Counted from the first letter of the stretch, positions 1 through 4,655 are shown. The stretch: 5,005 nt of DNA from JBDKGD01 sp964645125 (GCA_964645125.1 CAZXZC010000043.1:1-5005), one strand, 5' to 3'. The notes: a model not told the origin generated them from the sequence alone. Translations and numbers: made by a program.

Positions 1-910
1 TATGTGGAGGATCAATATATTTTTCACTAATATCTTTGGCTTCGGATTTTAACCGAACTTCGAGTGCTTTGCCGGCGGCTTCGATGGCTGCAACGTCCGC
101 ACTATCTGCAGCATCAATAAGGCGTTGATAATCTTCGATGGGGAATTTGGCATCGATTGGCATCCACACTGTTTTGATGTGATCGTCTTTGCCGGGAAGT
201 TTTACGGCAAACTCTACGCGGTCAGCACTTCCCTTTTTTGTTGCCACGTTTGCGGCGTATTGATCTGCGGTTAATACTTGCTCGAGTAGTTGCGACAACT
301 GCACCTCACCCCAGGTACCACGAGTTTTCACGTTTTGTAATACTTTTTTCAGGTCCCCGACGCCACTTGCGAGGGTTTGCATCTCCCCCAACCCACGATG
401 CACCAAGTCGAGTCGCTCAGATACAAGTTTGAAACTTTCACCTAAGCGCTTCTCAAGTGTGGCGTGTAACTTTTCATCGACTGTCTCACGCATTTTTTCG
501 AGCTTGGCGGTGTTGTCTTGCTGGAGTGCTTGCAATCGCTGCTCAACTGTTTCGCGCATTTTTTCGAGTCGCTCGTTACTGGCACCGGCGATTGCAGACA
601 GTTGCTGCTCAAACCGGGAAAAATTTACCGTTTGGCCCTGGGCAAATTCGCTCATGCGTTTGTCCAAACTGTCGCCCACAGACTTTAACGACTCGCCTAC
701 CTCTTGGCGGTTGCCGCGGAATGACTCGGAGAGGAGCACGGTTAACCTGCTTAATTCATCTTTGATATTTTTCTCAAGCCGCTCGGAGGTTGCGATTATA
801 GCACCAACATCAACACCAGCGCCTCCTTTGCTAGAAGATCGGAGGGTTAAAACAATAAGAATACCAATGCCTACAAGACCTATGATTGATACAATTACGG
901 AAATATCCAT
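1..910 (-). CDS. rmuC: RmuC family DNA recombination protein (C-terminus cut by window edge)
   Basis: I translated this frame by hand: 303 codons are visible and the C-terminus lies beyond base 1. Residues 4-23 form one hydrophobic membrane helix. About residues 40-195 are a charged coiled coil in which LEKMRETV occurs twice, 22 residues apart; the same repeat shows in the DNA at 489-502 and 555-568. The RmuC domain follows, with TRGTWGEVQL at 196-205, VWMPIDAKFP at 248-257 and YIDPPH at the cut end. These are hallmark segments of the family, which is linked to limiting DNA rearrangement and is predicted to be nuclease-like and membrane-anchored. Chemistry is not demonstrated here. A stop codon lies two codons upstream of the ATG at 910, so that is the only sensible ATG. 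No Shine-Dalgarno precedes it; a -10 box lies 6 nt upstream instead. A family member of usual length would have several tens more residues. Confidence 0.95.
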   Translation of the reverse strand, partial: MDISVIVSIIGLVGIGILIVLTLRSSSKGGAGVDVGAIIATSERLEKNIKDELSRLTVLLSESFRGNRQEVGESLKSVGDSLDKRMSEFAQGQTVNFSRFEQQLSAIAGASNERLEKMRETVEQRLQALQQDNTAKLEKMRETVDEKLHATLEKRLGESFKLVSERLDLVHRGLGEMQTLASGVGDLKKVLQNVKTRGTWGEVQLSQLLEQVLTADQYAANVATKKGSADRVEFAVKLPGKDDHIKTVWMPIDAKFPIEDYQRLIDAADSADVAAIEAAGKALEVRLKSEAKDISEKYIDPPH

Positions 911-916
911 GCGCTA

Positions 917-925
917 ATAGTAGCA
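917..925 (-). promoter_or_regulatory. Extended -10 promoter giving a leaderless rmuC mRNA
   Basis: On the minus strand TGC-TACTAT (extended TGn plus a -10 hexamer, 4 of 6 matches to TATAAT) is followed by 6 nt, TAGCGC, and then the rmuC ATG. Transcription normally starts about 7 nt after the -10 box, which puts the first transcribed base on the A of the ATG. No convincing -35 box is visible, as is common for extended -10 promoters. The same layout recurs before the gene starting at 3515. Confidence 0.6.
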
Positions 926-950
926 TGGTTTTGGAGGGTCAGAAACGCCC

Positions 951-993
951 CGTAAAAAGAAAATCAGCGTTTTGCTTTTTGCAAAACGCTGAT
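951..993 (-). terminator. Intrinsic terminator after the 93-aa gene
   Basis: Bases 963-975 and 981-993 are a perfect 13-bp inverted repeat (ATCAGCGTTTTGC and its complement) around a 5-nt loop. On the minus strand the stem is followed by TTTCTTTTTA (953-962). This is a textbook rho-independent terminator 20 nt after the stop codon at 1014, just before the rmuC promoter, so it insulates rmuC from upstream transcription. Confidence 0.9.
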
Positions 994-1013
994 GGGTTGG
1001 GTTGTTTTAATAC

Positions 1014-1295
1014 CTATTTAGCCGCGGTGGCTATCTTTCCCATTGCGGCTTTTTTTGCTCTTGAGAATGCGGGGCAGAAACTGCCACAGTAAGTGATGTC
1101 ACCGAATTTAATATGAGCTGCCGGAGAAAGTGGCATCACAAGCCCACACACGCAGGGTTTGTTGCCAGAAACTGCATCATTTGCAGTTGGTGTGGGTGGC
1201 AACAATGGACCACTGTTTTTTCTGCCTGGCTGCTTTGCCGTAGACGGTTTTGGAGGGGCCATAAGGACTGGTTCGCTTCTTCCTTGATTCTTCAT
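1014..1295 (-). CDS. 93-aa Cys-rich protein, possible YHS/TRASH-like zinc-binding domain
   Basis: The ATG at 1295 has GAGGAG at 1306-1301 with a 5-nt spacer, which fixes the start, and a strong terminator follows the TAG stop. Residues 1-46 are rich in Pro, Ser, Thr, Lys and Ala and look disordered; there is no signal peptide. Residues 47-79 hold four cysteines, C48-x-C50-G and Y69-C70-x3-C74-PAF, with H61 between them. The layout CxCG, about 19 residues, then YC-x3-C-x-x-F resembles the YHS/TRASH treble-clef pattern (CxxCGM...YFCSxxCxxxF) of metal-sensing or metal-trafficking proteins, but the first pair is one residue closer than usual. The tail is Lys/Ala-rich. Zinc binding is my inference; I do not recognise a named family. 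The gene starts 92 nt after the protease stop with no clear terminator between, so they may be co-transcribed. Confidence 0.75.
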   Translation of the reverse strand: MKNQGRSEPVLMAPPKPSTAKQPGRKNSGPLLPPTPTANDAVSGNKPCVCGLVMPLSPAAHIKFGDITYCGSFCPAFSRAKKAAMGKIATAAK

Positions 1296-1387
1296 AACTT
1301 CTCCTCATTTTTCGCTTAGGAATGATCTGGTGAACTAGTGTTGCGCGGGTGCAACCGTTGTAGGCTACACCCACACTTCAATACTCG

Positions 1388-2704
1388 TCAAGTGTTGCTG
1401 ACAGTTTTTTTGCTAAACGCTTTTTTGAATGCAGCGCTTGCATCAAGGGTTCCACCGGTTATGACTTTGTGCTTCAAATCATCCAGCGGATGAACTGTTG
1501 TTAAGATGCAGTTGATAGCATCTTCCATACTCATGTTTCCATCATCCATAAGCATGGCCAGAACAGCAGTAGCTAAAGGAGCTGACGCCGATGTACCACT
1601 AAGGATGATGTATCCTCCACCAGGGTACGTGGAAAATATATATTCACCGGGGGCTGCCAAGTGCACTGTGGTTGGATCGTATTCAGAAAAATCAGCAAGC
1701 TGATTTTTACTGTTAATTGCGGCAACCGCAATGATGTTTGGCAGTTTGTACGCAGCGGGGTAGAGCGCAAAATTAACTCCATAATTCCCTGCTGCGGCAA
1801 CAACTGGAATCTTCAATTGAGAAAGATTTCGAATGGCGACTTCTAACAACTGCGAGTTGTTTAAGAGCCCCCAGCTGGCATTTATGAGCACCTTCTTGCC
1901 AGTTTTTTCTTGCAAGAGCGCACATTGCGCCAGCGCAGTAATAGCATTTACCACTGTTCCTGAGCCACTAGCGGTAACAAATTTTATCGATGCCATATTG
2001 CATTCGAATGCAACCCCCGCCATACCCACATTCTCATTTCCAGCGGCTCCGATAAGACCTGCCAAAAACGTGGCGTGGAAATTATCGAACGCTGTTGGAT
2101 TTTCAGGATCGAGCACATTGTATGCGTACTCGTCTCTTACATTAGGGCGAAGGTCTGGATGAGCGGCGTTGATACCGCTATCCACAATTGCAACAATCAC
2201 GCCTTTTGCAGTTCTTTTATGTACCCACGCTTGCGGAGCTTTGATACTCTTTAGGTTCCATTGCTCTTGCAAATATGGATCATTGGGAATGAATTTCTTC
2301 TGGCTGCATATGTGAATGTTCCAGTTTCTTTCAATTTGGATATTCGCATATGCGCCGGCAATTTCATTTTCCAAATCTCTTTGAGATTTTTCGGTTGCGC
2401 CAACCAGGGTATCGTGAATAACAAAGCAGTGACTGCGAATACTTTCAAAGACACCACTAGTAATTCCACTCTTAATAACTGGCGCAACTGCCACATTGTG
2501 TCGCAATGCCAGGTCATCGAGTGTTGCAAGATTTGGAAGATCGGAAAATTTGAGGATGTAGCCATTGTAGTCGCTTTGAGCGTCCTCAATCGCAACGGTA
2601 GGGGTCATTGCCACATAGTCCCGATTGTACGCCCGTGCATTGATCGGCAGTGCGATGCTCATTGTTGCGATAAGCGCCAGAAGCAAAAAACTCGCTTTTT
2701 TCAT
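1388..2704 (-). CDS. Secreted subtilisin-like serine protease (peptidase family S8)
   Basis: This 438-residue protein begins with a signal peptide: MKK, a hydrophobic core at about 5-19, and a likely type I cleavage site after A23-R24-A25. Residues about 30-140 fit a propeptide. NDPYLQEQWNL (141-151), typical of the start of the mature enzyme, leads into the catalytic domain. Catalytic residues are D175 in IVDSGI, H210 in NFHATFLAG, oxyanion N307 in AAAGN and S372 in SGTSASAP. Their spacings (35, 97 and 65 residues) are close to subtilisin's, so the enzyme should be active. One oddity: the usual HGTHVAG block reads HATFLAG, losing the normally invariant Gly and the second His. The end, GGTLDASAAF (417-426), matches the usual S8 domain end, and no anchor follows, so it is probably released outside the cell. 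AAGGA lies about 9 nt before the ATG. The natural substrate cannot be read from sequence. Confidence 0.95.
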   Translation of the reverse strand: MKKASFLLLALIATMSIALPINARAYNRDYVAMTPTVAIEDAQSDYNGYILKFSDLPNLATLDDLALRHNVAVAPVIKSGITSGVFESIRSHCFVIHDTLVGATEKSQRDLENEIAGAYANIQIERNWNIHICSQKKFIPNDPYLQEQWNLKSIKAPQAWVHKRTAKGVIVAIVDSGINAAHPDLRPNVRDEYAYNVLDPENPTAFDNFHATFLAGLIGAAGNENVGMAGVAFECNMASIKFVTASGSGTVVNAITALAQCALLQEKTGKKVLINASWGLLNNSQLLEVAIRNLSQLKIPVVAAAGNYGVNFALYPAAYKLPNIIAVAAINSKNQLADFSEYDPTTVHLAAPGEYIFSTYPGGGYIILSGTSASAPLATAVLAMLMDDGNMSMEDAINCILTTVHPLDDLKHKVITGGTLDASAAFKKAFSKKTVSNT

Positions 2705-2738
2705 ACATCATATTCCTTTTCGTATTTGTACCGATGTT

Positions 2739-2772
2739 AAAAAACAAAAAGCGTTTCACGCTGTGTGAACGC
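2739..2772 (-). terminator. Intrinsic terminator between the 221-aa gene and the protease
   Basis: On the minus strand GCGTTCAC (2772-2765) pairs with GTGAAACGC (2759-2751), with one bulged A and a 5-nt loop, and is followed by TTTTTGTTTTTTAA. It lies about 80 nt after the stop of the 221-aa gene and about 35 nt before the protease ATG. It most simply ends the upstream transcript. Because promoter-like boxes lie just upstream of it, an attenuator role in the protease leader is also possible. Confidence 0.8.
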
Positions 2773-2781
2773 CTCTTGTAT

Positions 2782-2810
2782 ACTTAACAATATTTTTTAT
2801 CTTTCGTCAA
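2782..2810 (-). promoter_or_regulatory. Candidate promoter upstream of the protease terminator hairpin
   Basis: TTGACG (2810-2805, 5 of 6 matches to the -35 consensus) is followed after 17 nt by TTAAGT (2787-2782), a weak -10; TATACA (2782-2777) is a better hexamer but is 22 nt away. A transcript from here would begin almost at the base of the hairpin at 2772-2751. A second weak option for the protease is TACAAA at 2730-2725, downstream of the hairpin and with no -35. Confidence 0.3.
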
Positions 2811-2849
2811 TATTTTTCCTTTTTCTTGGTTCTGCTTTTTTGTGCCCTC

Positions 2850-3515
2850 TTATTCATTTGTGATGTCAAGAATTTTATTAGCCACCCCTACTATCATGTC
2901 ATCGGTTATTCCACTTTCGCTCTCAAGATTTATTTTTCCTATTATTGCGTGCGCTGGCACATTCTCTGTAAGAATATAGTGATCATCATAATCAGTTCCT
3001 CTTTCTATTCCAAATGTACCTTCCAGTAAAAGCATTATTGGCAATCCTCTCCCCTCATCTCGTTGATCTTGATAAATATCTTTATTCGTTCTTGATCCAT
3101 GATGCCAATATCTTTGCAGAAGAATAGTTAGAGATTTCAGAAAATCTCCGGGGGTTTTTTCATAATCCGTTGGCTGAGCTAATCTTGTCTCGTTTCTTCG
3201 TACTACAAATGCACCTACATTAGTGTGGCGTGCTTTAAATCCAGTTTTTTGAATCTTCCCAACCATACCTGCATCTCTTTGTGAATCATCTTGAGATACG
3301 ATGCGATCGGTTGTTATATGCACAAACGGAAGACTTCGAGATGCAATTTCTAGCTTTTGCATACCTCTTATAATTTTTTCTTTTAATTCGGGATTCGCTT
3401 CTAACATATTTCTCACCCTCACATCCATTGGTTTTTTGCTTACTTTTTCCGGAACTACTGCTGGTGGATTTTCTGAAAATTCCACGTTTTTAAGAATCTC
3501 AAATGGGTTAGCCAT
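2850..3515 (-). CDS. Orphan 221-aa cytoplasmic protein, function unknown
   Basis: The frame is open further upstream, to a TTG at 3581, but I place the start at the ATG at 3515 (MANPFEILKN), because a perfect TATAAT lies 6 nt before it and the extension would run into the repeat array. There is no signal peptide or membrane helix. Residues about 1-50 are polar and Pro/Lys-rich; the rest looks like one folded domain. Conspicuous segments are LPFVHITTDRIVSQD, RHTNVGAFVVRR, FLKSLTILLQRYWHHG, LPIMLLLEGTFGIERG and DDHYILTENVPAHAIIGKI. An early HITT with a later GAFVV and a late NVPAHAI is loosely reminiscent of ADP-ribosyltransferase-like folds, where His, Tyr and Glu line the NAD pocket. That is only a hint from pattern and I do not assign it. 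It stands alone between the array and the terminator at 2739-2772. Confidence 0.85.
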   Translation of the reverse strand: MANPFEILKNVEFSENPPAVVPEKVSKKPMDVRVRNMLEANPELKEKIIRGMQKLEIASRSLPFVHITTDRIVSQDDSQRDAGMVGKIQKTGFKARHTNVGAFVVRRNETRLAQPTDYEKTPGDFLKSLTILLQRYWHHGSRTNKDIYQDQRDEGRGLPIMLLLEGTFGIERGTDYDDHYILTENVPAHAIIGKINLESESGITDDMIVGVANKILDITNE

Positions 3516-3521
3516 GCGATA

Positions 3522-3527
3522 ATTATA
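3522..3527 (-). promoter_or_regulatory. Consensus -10 box giving a leaderless mRNA for the 221-aa gene
   Basis: TATAAT, identical to the -10 consensus, is followed by TATCGC (6 nt) and the ATG at 3515. The predicted first transcribed base is the A of the ATG. No -35 box is obvious 16-18 nt upstream, where the partial first repeat unit lies. The block TATAATTATCGCATGG matches the rmuC start block TACTATTAGCGCATGG at 13 of 16 positions. Confidence 0.65.
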
Positions 3528-3543
3528 GCGAATTTTTAGATAA

Positions 3544-3900
3544 CTTGGTGGACCAAGCCAAGCTGCCATGTGTGACCACAATATCTTAAGTTGTTGAAGA
3601 CAACTAATACAAAAGGAAACACATAGTCCCGCTTATAGCGAGACGGCCATGTGCGACCACACTATTATTAAGTTACCGAAGGTAACGAGTATATTAGGAA
3701 GTACATAGCTGAGCGTAAGCTCGGCGGCCATGTGCGACCACACTATTATTAAGTTACCGAAGGTAACGAGTATATTAGGAAGTACATAGCCGAGCGTAAG
3801 CTTGGCGGCCATGTGCGACCACATCTCACTACATTTCTGTAAAGAAATGAATATATAGGGAATGCATAATACAGCGAAGCTGTATGGCTATGTGGACCCA
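3544..3900. repeat. Tandem array of 81-nt two-hairpin units
   Basis: The motif GCCATGTGCGACCACA begins at 3565 (one change), 3646, 3727 and 3808, exactly 81 nt apart, and in degenerate form at 3887. Given on the plus strand, each full unit between motifs contains hairpin A (3589-3605, 3672-3686, 3753-3767, 3832-3849), then a GGAA.ACATAG-like segment, then hairpin B (3626-3644, 3708-3725, 3789-3806, 3869-3885), one G, and the next motif. ACATAG and CCATGT can also pair around hairpin B. The second and third motif-to-motif units are 79/81 identical; outer units diverge but keep both hairpins. The first unit is partial, with only CTTGG/CCAAG and the motif, ending at the promoter of the 221-aa gene. 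The array begins about 75 nt 3' of tRNA-Ala on the same strand. It may be a processed RNA, a tRNA-linked repeat or a DNA-level hairpin element; I know no matching family. Confidence 0.9.
3824..3900. repeat. Degenerate terminal unit of the array, nearest the tRNA
   Basis: This last unit is 79 nt rather than 81. Hairpin A is CATTTC/GAAATG with a 6-nt loop and hairpin B is ATACAGC-GAA-GCTGTAT, perfect over 7 bp; neither stem shares sequence with the other units. The spacer keeps AGGGAATGCATA. Its motif reads GCTATGTGGACCCA, where the changes make it match the tRNA-Ala 3' end (TGTGGACC). Confidence 0.75.
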
Positions 3901-3909
3901 GGGAGAATC
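3891..3909 (-). pseudogene. Relic of a tRNA 3' end
   Basis: Bases 3891-3909 match 3976-3994 (acceptor 3' strand, discriminator and part of the T arm of tRNA-Ala) at 16 of 19 positions, all three differences being transitions. On the minus strand it reads GATTCTCCCTGGGTCCACA. The matching T-stem 5' strand and the anticodon arm are missing, so it is not a functional tRNA. It overlaps the degenerate motif of the last array unit. Confidence 0.55.
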
Positions 3910-3938
3910 TCTGCCTGACGGCAGACGGGGAACTCTCC
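3902..3938. other. Two-part hairpin between array and tRNA
   Basis: TCTGCC-TGAC-GGCAGA (3910-3925) is a perfect 6-bp hairpin, enclosed by GGAGA (3902-3906) and TCTCC (3934-3938) across an unequal internal loop. No T-run follows on either strand, so it is not an ordinary terminator. It could be a 3' trailer structure of the tRNA transcript or a remnant of a folded tRNA copy. Confidence 0.5.
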
Positions 3939-3954
3939 AATGGAATGTTAGCCG

Positions 3955-4058
3955 TATTTCTAATGGGCGGATCCTTGTGGACCTGGGGGGAATCGAACCC
4001 CCGCCTCAGCAATGCGAATGCCGTGTAATACCACTTTACTACAGGCCCATTAGAAATA
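3955..4058. repeat. 14-nt perfect inverted repeat bracketing tRNA-Ala
   Basis: TATTTCTAATGGGC at 3955-3968 is the exact reverse complement of GCCCATTAGAAATA at 4045-4058. The right arm includes the first four bases of the tRNA (GGGC on the minus strand), so in the precursor the 3' trailer can pair with the 5' leader and compete with the acceptor stem. It may be a processing stem or the ends of a duplicated or inserted segment. Confidence 0.8.
3978..4048 (-). tRNA. tRNA-Ala, anticodon CGC
   Basis: The 71-nt sequence folds into a full cloverleaf. The acceptor is GGGCCTG/CAGGTCC with a G3-U70 wobble, the main alanine identity element. The D arm is GTAA/TTAC with a 7-nt loop containing GG. The anticodon stem is CGGCA/TGCTG around TTCGCAT, with CGC at 4016-4014. 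The variable loop is 4 nt, and the T arm is GGGGG/CCCCC with loop TTCGATT. Discriminator A73 is followed by CAAGG, so CCA is not encoded and must be added by a nucleotidyltransferase. Anticodon CGC reads the GCG codon. It lies about 600 nt after the 5S gene and directly before the 81-nt array. Confidence 0.95.
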
Positions 4059-4072
4059 TGACTAGTTTTTGA

Positions 4073-4100
4073 AATGCGAGCCGCGTAATACCAGTTTACT
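4073..4100 (-). pseudogene. Relic of the tRNA-Ala 5' half
   Basis: Bases 4081-4100 match 4021-4040 (D arm and start of the anticodon stem) at 18 of 20 positions with an exact 60-nt offset. AATGCGA (4073-4079) also matches the anticodon loop after a 2-nt gap. The D arm GTAA-ACTGGTA-TTAC is intact, but no T arm or acceptor partner follows before the real tRNA, so it cannot be a working tRNA. It lies in the 5' leader region of tRNA-Ala. Confidence 0.6.
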
Positions 4101-4142
4101 TGTGTGCCGCCGTTGTACCATGATTCTATGGAAAAACAGCCG

Positions 4143-4170
4143 ATATTTCAAACGAAATACCCGCCGTCAA
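4143..4170 (-). promoter_or_regulatory. Candidate promoter for tRNA-Ala
   Basis: TTGACG (4170-4165) is a good -35 match; 16 nt on, AAATAT (4148-4143) is a weak -10, and AATATC at 17 nt is no better. The distance to the tRNA is about 95 nt, a leader that would include the 5'-half relic. The -35 falls in the loop of the hairpin at 4157-4184. Confidence 0.3.
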
Positions 4171-4184
4171 AATACAGCGGGTAT
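4157..4184 (-). terminator. Weak terminator-like hairpin after the 111-aa gene
   Basis: ATACCCGC (4157-4164) and GCGGGTAT (4177-4184) form a perfect 8-bp stem with a 12-nt loop, 17 nt after the stop codon. On the minus strand it is followed by TTCGTTTG, a poor U-tract, so termination is uncertain. Confidence 0.45.
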
Positions 4185-4201
4185 GGAAAGGATCCCAGAG
4201 A

Positions 4202-4537
4202 CTAGCACGAGTATCCAACGGTAATGTTTGGAGGGAGTTCGCGCCGTGGATCGCACGGTATTATGTCTACATGGTGAAATACCACTCGGTGCTCTTGGGG
4301 GTACAGGCGAGCCTCGTCTTCGGGGGAGAGTAGGAAAAAATCGAGAGGGAATGTGCGATCGCTGAGCGCTTGAGCTATCAACGCAATACACCGTTTATGG
4401 TCGGGGTGCGAAAACGAAAGAGACATCTCGCGTTCGCCTTCGACTGGTGGATCAACAATGAAACGTAATTTCATCTTGATAACAGCGCGCGCAACTGCAG
4501 AAAAATTGTTTTGTGGAAATCGAATGAGTACTCGCAT
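4202..4537 (-). CDS. Orphan 111-aa protein, function unknown
   Basis: The start is the ATG at 4537, placed 5 nt after AGGAGG in AGGAGGTGAT (4548-4539), nearly a full complement of the 16S tail; the in-frame GTG at 4543 lies inside that site and is unlikely to be used. There is no signal peptide, membrane helix or motif I recognise. Residues 1-30 look like a beta strand, helix, beta strand (RVLIRF...SAVARAVIKMKLRFIVDPP), 46-60 like a helix (HKRCIALIAQALSD), and the tail ends PPNITVGYSC. The protein is roughly half polar, with several His (44, 46, 82, 87, 88). It sits alone between the rRNA terminator and the tRNA. Start-site quality is the main argument that it is real. Confidence 0.75.
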   Translation of the reverse strand: MRVLIRFPQNNFSAVARAVIKMKLRFIVDPPVEGEREMSLSFSHPDHKRCIALIAQALSDRTFPLDFFLLSPEDEARLYPQEHRVVFHHVDIIPCDPRRELPPNITVGYSC

Positions 4538-4538
4538 T

Positions 4539-4548
4539 ATCACCTCCT
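4539..4548 (-). promoter_or_regulatory. Near-ideal Shine-Dalgarno site for the 111-aa gene
   Basis: AGGAGGTGAT matches the anti-Shine-Dalgarno complement over 10 nt and sets the ATG at 4537. It shows that this organism uses Shine-Dalgarno initiation for some genes, while rmuC and the 221-aa gene appear leaderless. Confidence 0.85.
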
Positions 4549-4574
4549 GTGGAGTTGTGCGGTAAAAAGTATTG

Positions 4575-4604
4575 AAAAAAGCTTTTCATTTAAACACAAA
4601 AAGC
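4575..4604 (-). terminator. Terminator of the rRNA operon
   Basis: On the minus strand GCTTTT (4604-4599) pairs with AAAAGC (4586-4581) around a 12-nt loop and runs into TTTTTT (4580-4575). It lies about 50 nt downstream of the 5S gene. The stem is short and AT-rich, so some read-through into the 111-aa gene is possible. Confidence 0.6.
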
Positions 4605-4655
4605 CACTCTATTGATACAATCATGGCGATATATAAATTGCAACTACGGTCGCTT

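Noticed and set aside
429..917. 162-residue open frame on the plus strand
   Set aside because: It lies wholly antisense to rmuC, whose conserved motifs are unmistakable, and its Ser/Arg/Phe-rich composition is the mirror of the coiled-coil codons.
1296..1387. Terminator after the protease gene (ACACTT/AAGTGT and GTTGC/GCAAC pairings)
   Set aside because: Small stems exist but no U-run follows on the minus strand, so I do not call a terminator; the protease may be co-transcribed with the 93-aa gene.
3633..3824. Minus-strand open frame with a 27-residue repeat (WSHMAA...NLII) through the array, in the same frame as the 221-aa gene
   Set aside because: 81 is divisible by 3, so a stop-free frame repeats automatically. 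A TAA in one unit at 3633-3635 breaks it, no Shine-Dalgarno is present, and variation between units follows hairpin pairing and not codons.
3544..3900. CRISPR array
   Set aside because: Repeats would need to alternate with unrelated spacers. Here the intervals are homologous, two being near identical, and contain fixed hairpins; no cas gene is present.
3544..3900. Integron attC sites
   Set aside because: Units are imperfect-palindrome-like and tandem, but there are no GTTRRRY/RYYYAAC box pairs at unit ends, no cassette ORFs and no integrase in the window.
3892..3974. A further full tRNA gene, since GGATCCG and TGGGTCC could form an acceptor stem
   Set aside because: No proper T arm with a 7-nt TTCGA-type loop and no D or anticodon arm can be drawn; only the 3' end resembles a tRNA.
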